Origin: Micromonospora pisi
GTDB taxonomy: Bacteria; Actinomycetota; Actinomycetes; Mycobacteriales; Micromonosporaceae
Reading direction: 5' to 3'
Length of the DNA stretch: 64,000 bases
Assembly: GCF_003633685.1 (NCBI RefSeq)
Contig: NZ_RBKT01000001.1
Coordinates: 5,084,001 to 5,148,000, forward strand
Every line of letters starts with the position of its first letter. Position 1 is the stretch's first letter. The translations under genes and the position numbers were made by a program. The notes under the pieces were generated by a model. It did not search any database. It was given only the letters and a program-made list of their open reading frames with translations, and was not told where the DNA came from. Of this stretch, positions 15,399 to 23,901 are shown in pieces.

Positions 15399-16508
15399 TC
15401 ACAGCAGGACAAGATCGTCGCGGTGGACGACCTCACGTTCGTACGCGGGACCCAGCGCGGCGGCGAGGTCGACGGTCGAGCGCCCGAGCAGACCGGGCAG
15501 CTCCACCGCGTCGTAGTTGACCAGTCCACGGGCGACCGGGGTGCCCATGGTGTCGACCAGGTCCACCGGGTCACCGGCGGTGAAGGTGCCGTCGACGGCG
15601 GTGATGCCCGCCGGCAGCAGCGACTTGCGTCGCCCCACCACCGCCTGGACCGCGCCCGGGTCGAGGTGCAGTCGCCCGCGTGGCGAGGTGGCGTGGGCAA
15701 GCCAGAACAGCCGGGCGGTGGGACGGTGTACCGCCCGGTGGAACAGGGTGCCGACCGGGTCACCGGCCAGCGCCTGCGCGGCCAGCGGAGCGGCGGTGAG
15801 CACCACCGGGATACCGAAACCGGTGGCGATCCGGGCCGCCTCGACCTTGGTGACCATGCCGCCGGTGCCGACACCGGAACGCCCGGCCCGGCCGATCGCC
15901 ACCTCGGCCAGCTCGTCGGTGCTGTGCACCTCCTCGATCCGGCGGCTCTCCGGCCGGGCGGGGTCGCCGGTGTAGAGGGCGTCGACATCCGAGAGGAGCA
16001 CCAGCAGGTCGGCCTGGACCAGGGCGGCGACGAGGGCGGCGAGCCGGTCGTTGTCGCCGAACCGGATCTCGTCGGTGGCGACCGTGTCGTTCTCGTTCAC
16101 GATCGGTACGGCGCGCAGGTCGAGCAGCTTGCGCAGGGTCCGGTACGCGTTGCGGTAGTGCACCCGACGGGTCACGTCGTCGACGGTGAGCAGCACCTGC
16201 CCGACGGTGCGTCGGTGCCGGGCGAAGCTGGTCGCGTACTGGCCGATCAGCAGGCCCTGCCCGACGCTCGCGGCGGCCTGCTGGGTGGCCAGGTCACCGG
16301 GCCGGCGCGGCAGTCCCAGTGGGGCGAGGCCGGCGGCGATCGCACCGGAGGAGACCAGCACGATCTCCCGGCCGTCGTTCGCCAGGGCGGCGAGTACGTC
16401 GGTGAGGGCGTCGACCCGGTCGGTGTCGAGGCCGCCGCTGGCGGTGGTCAGCGAGGACGAGCCGACCTTGACCACGATCCGCCGTGCTGCTGTGACTGCT
16501 TCACGCAC
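15399..16508 (-). CDS. proB: Glutamate 5-kinase
   Basis: A 369-residue enzyme that phosphorylates glutamate in the first and feedback-controlled step of proline synthesis. The amino-acid-kinase domain begins IVVKVGSSSLT and includes VLVSSGAIAAG, VPIVNENDTVATDEIRFGDND and GTGGMVTKVEAA. A C-terminal PUA domain starts near RLHLDPGAVQAVVGRRKSLLPAGI. I chose the GTG at 16508 (VREAVTAARR), where the family normally begins. The frame stays open upstream, but there it overlaps the divergent alkyltransferase-like gene. The next gene is proA, across a repeat element. Confidence 0.95.
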   Translation of the reverse strand: MREAVTAARRIVVKVGSSSLTTASGGLDTDRVDALTDVLAALANDGREIVLVSSGAIAAGLAPLGLPRRPGDLATQQAAASVGQGLLIGQYATSFARHRRTVGQVLLTVDDVTRRVHYRNAYRTLRKLLDLRAVPIVNENDTVATDEIRFGDNDRLAALVAALVQADLLVLLSDVDALYTGDPARPESRRIEEVHSTDELAEVAIGRAGRSGVGTGGMVTKVEAARIATGFGIPVVLTAAPLAAQALAGDPVGTLFHRAVHRPTARLFWLAHATSPRGRLHLDPGAVQAVVGRRKSLLPAGITAVDGTFTAGDPVDLVDTMGTPVARGLVNYDAVELPGLLGRSTVDLAAALGPAYEREVVHRDDLVLL

Positions 16509-16569
16509 CCGCCCATTCTGCGCGGCGACCGTCGGCGGGTGGCGTTCGGCTCCCATATGCTGGCGGTTT

Positions 16570-16878
16570 GTGACGACGGAAGAGTACGTCGAAGAGGTGC
16601 TCGCGCTGGTCGAGCGGATTCCGCCGGGACGGGCGATGTCGTACGGTGCGATCGCGGACGCGTTGGCCGAGCGCTCCGGGCGCAACTCGGCCCGCCAGGT
16701 CGGCTCGATCATGAAGCGGCACGGTGGCGGGGTGCCCTGGTACCGGGTGGTCAACTCGGCCGGGCGGTTGCCGCCGGGGCACGAGACCCGGGCGCGGGCC
16801 CGGTTGGTGGCCGAGGGCACGCCGATGCGTGGCGAGCGGGTGGACCTGCGGACCGCGGCCTGGTCGCCGCCGGACTGA
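16570..16878 (+). CDS. Alkyltransferase-like protein (MGMT family, no active-site Cys)
   Basis: A 102-residue single-domain protein of the O6-alkylguanine DNA methyltransferase family. It shows VLALVERIPPGRAMSYGAIA, the helix-turn-helix around SARQVGSIMKRHG, and VPWYRVVNSAGRLP, where true transferases have PCHRVV. The reactive Cys is replaced by Trp, the hallmark of ATL proteins, which bind O6-alkylguanine and recruit nucleotide excision repair instead of removing the alkyl group. The start is the GTG at 16570. It is divergent from proB with a 61-bp gap. Confidence 0.88.
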   Translation: MTTEEYVEEVLALVERIPPGRAMSYGAIADALAERSGRNSARQVGSIMKRHGGGVPWYRVVNSAGRLPPGHETRARARLVAEGTPMRGERVDLRTAAWSPPD

Positions 16879-16960
16879 CCGGACGCTCAGCCGACGGGCG
16901 TCCAGCGTCGGATCTTCGGGGGGTACGGCGAGTCGTTTCCCGCCACTAGCATTCGCCCCC

Positions 16961-18388
16961 ATGACTCCGCCGTACCCGCAGAGCCAGGCCGCCGGTCACA
17001 CCCTGCCCCGCCGGGTCCGGGCCGGTTACTCGCTCGGTTCGCTCGCCACCGGGGCGTTCGGCACCGTACCCGGGCTGGTGTTGCTGCCTTACCTGACCGA
17101 CACGTTGGGTATCGCGGCCGGCGTCGCGGCGCTGCTGGTGCTGCTGCCGAAGGCGTGGGACGTCCTGGTGAACCCGGTGGTCGGCCGGATCTCCGACCGG
17201 ACCCGCTCCCGGTGGGGCCCGCGTCGTCCGTACCTGCTGCTCGGCGGGGTGGCGCTGGCGGTGCTCTTCGCGGCGATGTTCGCGGGCCCGTTCGGCACCG
17301 GTACGGACGCCGGCTGGTACGTCGCGCTCGCCTTCCTGGCCACCGCCACCGCGTTTGCCTTCTTCCAGGTGCCGTACGTGGCGATGCCGGCCGAGCTGAC
17401 CACCGACTACCAGGAGCGCACCCGCCTGATGACCTGGCGGATCGCGGTGCTGGCAATCGCCATCCTGGTCTCCGGTGCGGTCGCGCCGATGGTGGTCGCG
17501 GCGGGCGGTTCGGGGCTGTCCGGTCACCGCTGGATGGGGCTGTTCGTCGGGGTGTTGATTCTTGCCGGGGCGGTGGGTGCCTTCGTCGGCACCCGTGCCG
17601 TCCCGGCCGGTGCGGTCGCGGAGAGCGAGCCGACCCTGCGCGCCCAACTCGCGGTGGTGGCCGGGAACCGACCCTTCCGGTTGCTGCTGGCCTGTTTTGT
17701 GGTCCAGTCGGCGGGGATCGCCACCGTGCTCGCCGGGGTCAACTACTTCGTCGTGCAGGTGCTGGGCGACACGGGAAGCGGCACCACGTTGGCGTTCGCG
17801 GCGTTTGTCGGCCCGGCGTTGCTGGTGATGCCCGTCTGGTCCCGGGTCGGTGCCCGGGTGGGCAAGCTGCGGGCCTTCGTCTGGGCGTCGCTGATCTTCG
17901 CGGCGGGAGCGTTCGCGCTGGTCGCCTCGCCGCTGCTGCCGTACGTGCTGCCGTACCTGATGATCGTGGTGATCGGCTGCGGGTACGCCGGCCTGCAGGT
18001 GTTCGCGTTGGCCATGTTGCCGGACTGCATCGCGTACGACACCGTGCGTACCGGGCGCCGGCAGGCGGGGGTGTTCACCGGCGTGTGGACGGCGGGGGAG
18101 ACCTTCGGGCTGGCTTTCGGGCCGGGGATCTACGGGCTGGTGTTGCAGCTCTTCGGTTACGTCTCGTCGGATACCGGGGTGGCGGCGGCGCAGTCGGCGA
18201 ACGCCCGCCTGGGCGTGCTGCTCGGTTTCACCGTGCTGCCGGCACTGCTGGTGGGTCTGCCGCTGTTCTTCCTGCGTCGCTACCACCTCACCCCCGCCGA
18301 CCTCACTCCCGCCGCCCCCGCCGACCCCGACCCCGACCCCGCCCCCGCCCCCGCCCGCCCCGTTGCGTCTCCGGCGCCGCGGCCGTAG
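16961..18388 (+). CDS. MFS transporter of the GPH (glycoside-pentoside-hexuronide) type
   Basis: A 475-residue protein with about 12 membrane helices. The first loop has the GPH signature (VNPVVGRISDRTRSRWGPRRPY). The region FFQVPYVAMPAELTTDYQERTRLMTWR is typical of MelB-like cation/sugar symporters, and LPDCIAYDTVRTGRRQAGVFTGVWTAGE is conserved in the second half. The last 35 residues are a Pro/Ala/Asp tail rich in DPDPAPAP. The substrate is unknown; a sugar or a small organic molecule is likely. It stands alone, and the dispersed element copy B follows it. Confidence 0.85.
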   Translation: MTPPYPQSQAAGHTLPRRVRAGYSLGSLATGAFGTVPGLVLLPYLTDTLGIAAGVAALLVLLPKAWDVLVNPVVGRISDRTRSRWGPRRPYLLLGGVALAVLFAAMFAGPFGTGTDAGWYVALAFLATATAFAFFQVPYVAMPAELTTDYQERTRLMTWRIAVLAIAILVSGAVAPMVVAAGGSGLSGHRWMGLFVGVLILAGAVGAFVGTRAVPAGAVAESEPTLRAQLAVVAGNRPFRLLLACFVVQSAGIATVLAGVNYFVVQVLGDTGSGTTLAFAAFVGPALLVMPVWSRVGARVGKLRAFVWASLIFAAGAFALVASPLLPYVLPYLMIVVIGCGYAGLQVFALAMLPDCIAYDTVRTGRRQAGVFTGVWTAGETFGLAFGPGIYGLVLQLFGYVSSDTGVAAAQSANARLGVLLGFTVLPALLVGLPLFFLRRYHLTPADLTPAAPADPDPDPAPAPARPVASPAPRP

Positions 18389-18401
18389 CCGCCGCTCAGG
18401 T

Positions 18402-18454
18402 GTTAGGAAGGGCCCCTTCCTATACAAAATCCGATAACAAGGGGCCCTTCCTTC
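18402..18454 (+). repeat. Dispersed double-palindrome element, copy B
   Basis: Arm 1 is AGGAAGGGCCCCTTCCT (18405-18421). The core is atacaaaatccgataac. Arm 2 is AAGGGGCCCTTCCTT (18439-18453). It lies in the 85-bp gap between the GPH transporter and the PLP enzyme and is in forward orientation, like copy C. Confidence 0.9.
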
Positions 18455-18473
18455 CACTGTTACGGTGACCGGC

Positions 18474-19988
18474 ATGGTTGAGGGGTTGCCGGCGAGCGGG
18501 GTACCTGCGGCCGAGGTGCTGGCGGAGGTACGGCGGCTGCGGGCCGCGGACCGGCCGACGCACGGCGGGCAGTTGTTCGCCTACGTCTACGACCCGGCGG
18601 TGCCCGGCCTGGACGAGCTGGCCCACTCGGCGTACGCGTTGTCGGCCCAGGTGAACGGGCTCGACCCGACCGCCTTTCCATCCCTGCTGGCGATGGAGAA
18701 CGCGCTCGTGGGTGCGGCCGCGTCAGTGCTCGGCGGTGGTCCGGGCAGCAGTGCGCCGGAGGTGGTCGGCAGCGTCACCGGGGGCGGCACCGAGTCGCTG
18801 ATGCTGGCGGTGAAGACGGCCCGGGACGCGCGCGCCGACGTCGGGGCGCCCCGGCTGGTCGTGCCGGTGACCGCGCATGCGGCGTTCGCGAAGGCGGCGC
18901 ACTACCTCGGTGTGGCGCTCGACCTGGTGCCGGTGTCGCCGAAGACTCTGCGTCCGGATCCGGCCGACGTCGCCGCCGCGATCGGCTCGTCAACGGTGCT
19001 GGTGGCGTGTTCCGCGCCGTCGTACGCGCACGGGGTGGTCGATCCGGTGGCCGCGATCGCGGAGATTGCCGCGGCGGCCGGGGTGCGCTGCCATGTGGAC
19101 GCCTGTTTCGGTGGCTGGACCCTGCCGTACCTGCGCCGGCTCGGGGTCGAGGTGCCGCCGTTCGACTTCTCGGTTCCGGGGGTCACCTCGATCTCGGTGG
19201 ACCTGCACAAGTACGCCTACACGCCGAAGGGTGTATCGGTGCTGCTGCACCGGGACGCCGGGTTGCGGCGGGCGCAGTACTTCGCCTTCGCCGAGTGGCC
19301 CGGCTACACGATGGTCAATCCGGTGATCTCCTCGACCCGTTCCGGTGGGCCGATCGCCGGGGCCTTCGCCACCCTGCGGCACATCGGGGACGCCGGTTAT
19401 CTGGAGTTGGCCCGGACCACCCTGGCGGCGGTCCGAGGGCTGGCCGAGGAGGTGGCCGGCGTCGACGGGTTGCGCCTGTTGGCCGAGCCCGAGGCGACCG
19501 TGGTCTGTTTCACCAGCGAGGACCCGGCGCTCGACCTGTTTGTCCTGGTCGACGAACTCACCGTCCGTGGTTGGCACACCCAACCCCAGATGGCGTACGG
19601 CGATCTTCCGTCGAGTGTGCACCTGACGGTGACGGCGGCGGTCGCGCCACGGGTGGCGGATTTCGGGGTGGACCTGCGTGCGGCGGTGGTCGCGGCACGG
19701 GCGGCCGGCCCGGTCCGGTTGCCGGCGGAGCTGCTGGCGCTGGCGGGTGCGTTGACGCCGGAGCAGTTGACGCCGGAGTTGGTCGCCGGGATGGCCGCCG
19801 GGTTGGGGGTCGGTGGTGCCGGTGGGTCGGCGGGTGACTCGGCGGCGGCCGAGGACGGCGCTGTGTCGTCGGCGCCGTTGCCGGAACGGACGGCAATGAT
19901 CAACACTTTGTTGAATGCCGCCCCGGTACGGCTGCGCGAGCGGTTGCTGGTCGAGTTCCTGAGCCTGCTGCAACGCCCCAGCTACTGA
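18474..19988 (+). CDS. PLP-dependent decarboxylase/lyase (sphingosine-1-phosphate lyase-like)
   Basis: A 504-residue fold-type I PLP enzyme of the group II decarboxylase superfamily. Conserved features are GSVTGGGTESLMLAVKTAR (phosphate cup), a His in VPVTAHAAFAKAAHYL that stacks on the cofactor, HVDACFGGWTLPYL with the Asp that binds the pyridine nitrogen, and Lys246 in SVDLHKYAYTPKG as the Schiff-base lysine. The arrangement resembles sphingosine-1-phosphate lyase more than glutamate decarboxylase. The C-terminal 130 residues contain a Gly/Ala-rich linker and a helical end. The ATG at 18474 lacks a good ribosome site, and a GTG at 18465 is also possible. The substrate is unknown. Confidence 0.82.
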   Translation: MVEGLPASGVPAAEVLAEVRRLRAADRPTHGGQLFAYVYDPAVPGLDELAHSAYALSAQVNGLDPTAFPSLLAMENALVGAAASVLGGGPGSSAPEVVGSVTGGGTESLMLAVKTARDARADVGAPRLVVPVTAHAAFAKAAHYLGVALDLVPVSPKTLRPDPADVAAAIGSSTVLVACSAPSYAHGVVDPVAAIAEIAAAAGVRCHVDACFGGWTLPYLRRLGVEVPPFDFSVPGVTSISVDLHKYAYTPKGVSVLLHRDAGLRRAQYFAFAEWPGYTMVNPVISSTRSGGPIAGAFATLRHIGDAGYLELARTTLAAVRGLAEEVAGVDGLRLLAEPEATVVCFTSEDPALDLFVLVDELTVRGWHTQPQMAYGDLPSSVHLTVTAAVAPRVADFGVDLRAAVVAARAAGPVRLPAELLALAGALTPEQLTPELVAGMAAGLGVGGAGGSAGDSAAAEDGAVSSAPLPERTAMINTLLNAAPVRLRERLLVEFLSLLQRPSY

Positions 19989-20183
19989 GCGTGTGCTCGG
20001 GTTGGCGGCGCCGGGAATCCTTGTCCTGACTGAGGTTCGTGGCCGTACCTGACGATCGTCGGTCGCGTACGCCCCTCGCAGACTCCTACGGTCGTGCCTG
20101 CGTTAGCGTCAACGACCGTCGCGGAACGATCAATCTGGCAACTGGTCGTTCTCCGGCCCCCATCCCGGATCCGAGAGGCGCAT

Positions 20184-21020
20184 GTGAACATCCTGGAAGC
20201 GGTGCTGCTGGGCGCGGTGGAGGGGCTCACCGAGTTCCTGCCGGTGTCCAGCACCGGTCACCTCACCATCCTGGAGAAGTTGCTCGGCTACTCCATCGAC
20301 GACCCTGACATCACTGCGTTCACCGCGATCATCCAGGTCGGCGCGGTCTTCGCGACGCTGCTCTACCTGCGTAAGGACCTGTTCCGGATCATCGCGGCCT
20401 GGTTGCGGGGCGTCTTCAGTCCGGCCGCCCGGGTGGATCCGGACTACCGGTTCGGGTGGGCGGTGATCCTCGGCTCGATCCCGATCGGTGTGATCGGATT
20501 GCTCTTCAAGGACCAGATCGAGACCACTCTGCGCAGCCTCTGGTTCGTCGGCTGTGCGTTGATCTTCTGGTCGGGGGTGATGTGGTTCGCCGACCGGGCG
20601 GCCACCCAGGTTCGCCACGAGAAGGACGTGACCTGGAAGGACACCCTGATCATCGGCACCGTCCAGTCGCTGGCACTGATTCCCGGCATCTCCCGGTCGG
20701 GCGCGACCATGTCGGCCGGGCTGCTGCGTGACCTGGATCGGGTGACGGTGACCCGGCTGTCGTTCTTCCTCTCCATTCCGGCGCTGATGGCGGCGGGTGC
20801 GCTCCAGGTCGTTGACGAGTACGAGAACATCAGCACCGGGGTCGGCTGGCCGGCGACCATCACCGCGACCCTGGTCAGTGGCATCGTCGGCTACCTGGCG
20901 GTGGCCTGGCTGTTGAAGTTCATCGCCCGGCACACGTACACGATGTTCATCGTCTACCGGCTCATCCTCGGCACGGTCGTGCTGGTCCTGGTCGGCACCG
21001 GGACCATCTCCGCGACCTAG
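20184..21020 (+). CDS. uppP: Undecaprenyl-diphosphatase (UppP/BacA)
   Basis: A 278-residue integral membrane enzyme that dephosphorylates undecaprenyl diphosphate to recycle the peptidoglycan lipid carrier; overproduction gives bacitracin resistance. Both signature motifs are present: EGLTEFLPVSSTGH near the N-terminus and PGISRSGAT in the middle. About eight hydrophobic segments are visible, and the length is normal. The GTG at 20184 lies five bases after GAGAGG. It stands as a single gene. Confidence 0.96.
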   Translation: MNILEAVLLGAVEGLTEFLPVSSTGHLTILEKLLGYSIDDPDITAFTAIIQVGAVFATLLYLRKDLFRIIAAWLRGVFSPAARVDPDYRFGWAVILGSIPIGVIGLLFKDQIETTLRSLWFVGCALIFWSGVMWFADRAATQVRHEKDVTWKDTLIIGTVQSLALIPGISRSGATMSAGLLRDLDRVTVTRLSFFLSIPALMAAGALQVVDEYENISTGVGWPATITATLVSGIVGYLAVAWLLKFIARHTYTMFIVYRLILGTVVLVLVGTGTISAT

Positions 21021-21095
21021 TCGCCGCTCGGGTGCTGCGCGGCCCGGTGTCCGGCCCCGTTTCGGGGCGGGATGCCGGGCCGCTGCCGTGCGTGG

Positions 21096-21170
21096 GGATA
21101 TAAATACATCGACAAACTTATTTCCAAGTCTTTACTGTAAATAGTGTTTACCATAAATTGTTAAGGGCGC
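21096..21170 (+). promoter_or_regulatory. AT-rich upstream region with 15-bp inverted repeat, before LPMO gene
   Basis: This stretch is strikingly AT-rich for the genome (gggatataaataca, aaacttatttcc, ccataaattgtt). It contains GTAAA-tagtg-TTTAC (21137-21151), a perfect inverted repeat of operator size. It ends about 30 bp before the LPMO start codon. It probably carries the promoter and a regulator site; the regulator is not identified. Confidence 0.55.
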
Positions 21171-21198
21171 CCTGCAGTGTCGAGTGAGGAGCCCTCCG

Positions 21199-21945
21199 AT
21201 GCGAAGATCCGCCCTACTCTCCCTGATGTCGGCCGCCGCCGTCATCGCATCCACCCTGGTCGTCGCCACCCCGGCGCAGGCGCACGGTTACATCTCCTCC
21301 CCGCCGAGCCGGCAGGCCAACTGCGCCACCGGGCGGGTCGCCAACTGTGGACAGATCCAGTGGGAGCCGCAGAGCGTCGAGGGGCCGAAGGGGCTGCGCA
21401 ACTGTCACGCCAACATCGCCCACTTCGCCGTACTGAGCGACGAGAGCCGTAACTGGCCGACCACCTCGGTCGGCAGCTCGGTCACGTTCAACTGGGTGCT
21501 CACCGCCCGGCACGCCACCAGCACCTGGGAGTACTACATCGGCAACCAGCGGGTCGCGCTCTTCAACGACAACGGCCGCCAGCCCGGAGCCACCGTCTCC
21601 CACCAGGTCAACCTCGGCGGCTTCTCCGGCCGGCAGAAACTCCTCGCCATCTGGAACATCGCCGACACCGCCAACGCCTTCTACTCCTGCGTCGACCTCC
21701 AGATCGGTGGCGGTGGCGGCAACCCGCCGCCCAACCCCACCCCGACGCCGACCCGTACCGCCACCCCGCCGCCGACGAACCCGACCACCCCGCCGCCGGC
21801 CGGGGGCACCTGGGCCGCAGGCACCGCGTACGCGGTCGGCAGCACCGTCACCTACGGCGGTGCCAGCTACCGCTGCCGCCAGGCGCACACCGCCATCGCC
21901 GGCTGGGAGCCGCCGAACGTACCGGCCCTCTGGCAGCGGCTCTGA
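21199..21945 (+). CDS. Secreted lytic polysaccharide monooxygenase (AA10) with chitin-binding module
   Basis: A 248-residue exported copper enzyme that oxidatively cleaves crystalline polysaccharide, probably chitin. The signal peptide (MRRSALLSLM through TPAQA) ends so that the mature protein starts with His29 (HGYIS), the first residue of the copper histidine brace. The second His is in NCHANIAHF. The catalytic domain runs to about residue 175. A Pro/Thr linker and a C-terminal carbohydrate-binding module of CBM5/12 type follow (WAAGTAYAVGSTVTYGGASYRC through ALWQRL). The ATG at 21199 has GAGGAG eight bases upstream. Confidence 0.93.
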   Translation: MRRSALLSLMSAAAVIASTLVVATPAQAHGYISSPPSRQANCATGRVANCGQIQWEPQSVEGPKGLRNCHANIAHFAVLSDESRNWPTTSVGSSVTFNWVLTARHATSTWEYYIGNQRVALFNDNGRQPGATVSHQVNLGGFSGRQKLLAIWNIADTANAFYSCVDLQIGGGGGNPPPNPTPTPTRTATPPPTNPTTPPPAGGTWAAGTAYAVGSTVTYGGASYRCRQAHTAIAGWEPPNVPALWQRL

Positions 21946-22055
21946 CACCGACGCCCGCCCGGCGGGTCCGTACCGGTCCACACCCGGTACGGGCCCGTAC
22001 GGTCCTGACGGATCGTCGTACCACTGCCCGTTGTTCCGATCGGAGGAGACGGGAC

Positions 22056-22682
22056 ATGGCCCGTTACCGTCGTACGCTGCTCGCCCCGCTCGTCCTGCTG
22101 CTGCTCGCCGGCTGCGGCGGTGCGCCCACCTCGACCGGCGGCACACCGGCCGTACCCGGGCCGGACGCCGCTGGGTCGACGGCCCCCGCCCCGGTCCCGG
22201 CGAGCGCCGCCGCACCGGGGTCATTCAACCCGGCGGACGTGATGTTCCTGCAGATGATGGTCACCCACCACGGACAGGGCCTGGAACTGGTTCGGTTGGC
22301 CGAGAGTCGGGCCCAGCGGGCGGAGGTACGCACCCTGGCCGCGGCGATCGACGTCACCCAGACCGAGGAGCAGGAGACGATGCGCGGCTGGCTGCGGAAC
22401 TGGGGCCAGTCGACCGAGGCGGACCCGGACGCGCACGCGCACGCCGACCACGGCGGACTGCCGGCGACCGGACCGGAGCAGATCGCCGCCCTGGGCCGGG
22501 CCAGCGGGGCCGAGTTCGAGTCGGCCTTCCTCAACCTGCTCATCGCACACCAGCACAACGCGGTCGAGATGGCCCGCAACGAAACCAGGTTCGGTCAGGA
22601 CCCCGGGGCGAGGGCGCTGGCCGGCCGGATCGACCAGTCCCGTACCGCCCAGATCAACCAGATGCTGGCCATGCTCGGCTGA
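22056..22682 (+). CDS. DUF305 lipoprotein
   Basis: A 208-residue exported lipoprotein. The signal peptide ends in a lipobox LLAGC, followed by a Pro/Ala-rich linker. The DUF305 domain is a ferritin-like four-helix unit with two His-rich pairs, MMVTHHGQGLELV and LIAHQHNAVEM, plus a His-rich loop (DAHAHADH). DUF305 proteins are found near copper and metal-handling genes, and metal binding is plausible here. The ATG follows GGAGGAGACGG. It converges on the secreted protein gene at 22762 with a shared terminator. Confidence 0.9.
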   Translation: MARYRRTLLAPLVLLLLAGCGGAPTSTGGTPAVPGPDAAGSTAPAPVPASAAAPGSFNPADVMFLQMMVTHHGQGLELVRLAESRAQRAEVRTLAAAIDVTQTEEQETMRGWLRNWGQSTEADPDAHAHADHGGLPATGPEQIAALGRASGAEFESAFLNLLIAHQHNAVEMARNETRFGQDPGARALAGRIDQSRTAQINQMLAMLG

Positions 22683-22701
22683 CCGTGGCCCATGGCGCGA
22701 A

Positions 22702-22747
22702 AACGGTGGTGCCCGGCGGGGATCGCTCCCCACCGGGCACCACCGTT
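22702..22747. terminator. Bidirectional terminator between convergent genes
   Basis: A near-perfect hairpin: AACGGTGGTGCCCGG pairs with CCGGGCACCACCGTT (22702-22716 with 22733-22747), and GGGG pairs with CCCC inside. It serves the DUF305 gene on one strand and the secreted protein gene on the other. Confidence 0.85.
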
Positions 22748-22761
22748 GCTCAGGTACCGGA

Positions 22762-23688
22762 TCAGTGGGCCGCCACGGCGGTGACCGCGAAGGGCGCCGT
22801 GTTGTTGACCGGGTTCCGGTCCGGCACCTCGTTGTTGCCGTACGACAGGTGCAGGTTCGCGGTCCCGTTGCCCAGCGGCCCGGCGGCGATCTCGGCCGGG
22901 GCGGTCAGCAGCACGTCGAAGGTCCGACGCTCACCGGGCATGAACTCGCCGCCCGGGACGGTGCACCAGGAGAACGGGCAGGAGCCCTCGTCGGTGCCGA
23001 ACACCCGGACGCCCTCCGGAACGGTCAGCTCCACCTGGGGGGTGTTGTGCGGGGCGTCGCTGAGGTACCCGACGGTCACCGGCAGACGGCCGGCGTAGCT
23101 GCCGTCGGGCTGCTGGACCAGGGTGGCGGCGCCGAGCTTCACCCAGCCGTCGGCGACGGTTTCCTGGACGTACGCCCGGGGGCTGCGCAGCGACCCAGAG
23201 GTGGAGCGGAACAGGGCCGAGACGTCGGCACCACCGCGCAGCGTCGTCCCGTCGACCGAGACGTCGACCCGTCCACCGGTCGCCACCATCGCGTACGGCC
23301 GGGCGTGGGTCAGCACCTCGAAAGCGGCCTCGACCGTACGCCGCTCGCCCGGCTTGAAGGCCGCGTCGAGCGTGCAACTGATCGTCCGCCGGGGCACGTC
23401 GGCGGAGGGGAAGCAGGCGCCGCCCGGCAGCATCCCGGTGAACGCGCCACCGACCGGCTCGGTGAGGGTGACGACGGGGTAGGCGTTGGCCTCGCTCCGG
23501 TTGACGATCGTGATCGGCAGCGTGCCGTGGTAGCCGCGGTCGGTCGGCGCCAGCACCAGCGGTCCGACCGAGACGGACGAGCCGTGCTGCGCCGGGGCGG
23601 CGGTGGCGGCCGCTGGTGCCCAGGCCCCCAGGACGGCGGCGGCACCGAGCATTCCGGCGATTACCCGGCGACGCGTCGAGACGGACAT
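22762..23688 (-). CDS. Secreted beta-rich protein, function unknown
   Basis: A 308-residue exported protein. The N-terminus STRRRVIAGMLGAAAVLGAW with ATAAPA is a signal peptide that begins with three arginines and could use the Tat route. The mature part consists of two similar beta-sandwich halves, each with a PGERRTVEA or PGERRTFDV motif and a Cys pair (GACFPS with ISCTL; GSCPFSWC). It ends DRNPVNNTAPFAV, the closing strand pattern of CARDB/DUF11-type domains. The ATG at 23688 follows GGAGG. The gene downstream of the sigma factor, at 23902, ends with the same motif, which suggests a related cell-surface role. Confidence 0.75.
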   Translation of the reverse strand: MSVSTRRRVIAGMLGAAAVLGAWAPAAATAAPAQHGSSVSVGPLVLAPTDRGYHGTLPITIVNRSEANAYPVVTLTEPVGGAFTGMLPGGACFPSADVPRRTISCTLDAAFKPGERRTVEAAFEVLTHARPYAMVATGGRVDVSVDGTTLRGGADVSALFRSTSGSLRSPRAYVQETVADGWVKLGAATLVQQPDGSYAGRLPVTVGYLSDAPHNTPQVELTVPEGVRVFGTDEGSCPFSWCTVPGGEFMPGERRTFDVLLTAPAEIAAGPLGNGTANLHLSYGNNEVPDRNPVNNTAPFAVTAVAAH

Positions 23689-23828
23689 TGTTTCCTCCAG
23701 TTGGGTCCCCGTGTGCCGCGGCGCTGTCTGCCTCGGCATCGAACAAGACACGTCCCATCGGTAATTGCGGTTGCGGACGATCTTTGTCGTGGAGCCGACA
23801 GGTGTCACGGTGTTCCGGAAATGCTAAA

Positions 23829-23858
23829 GGCCCGTACCCGGAAATCCGGGTACGGGCC
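23829..23858 (-). terminator. Intrinsic terminator for the minus-strand sigma-factor operon
   Basis: The 13-bp perfect stem GGCCCGTACCCGG/CCGGGTACGGGCC has an AAAT loop and, on the minus strand, is followed by TTTAGC. It lies just after the stop of the gene at 23902. Confidence 0.85.
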
Positions 23859-23901
23859 ATGCTGGTGCTGCTCTGCGCGGGTGGAACTGTTGGCCGCAGA
23901 A

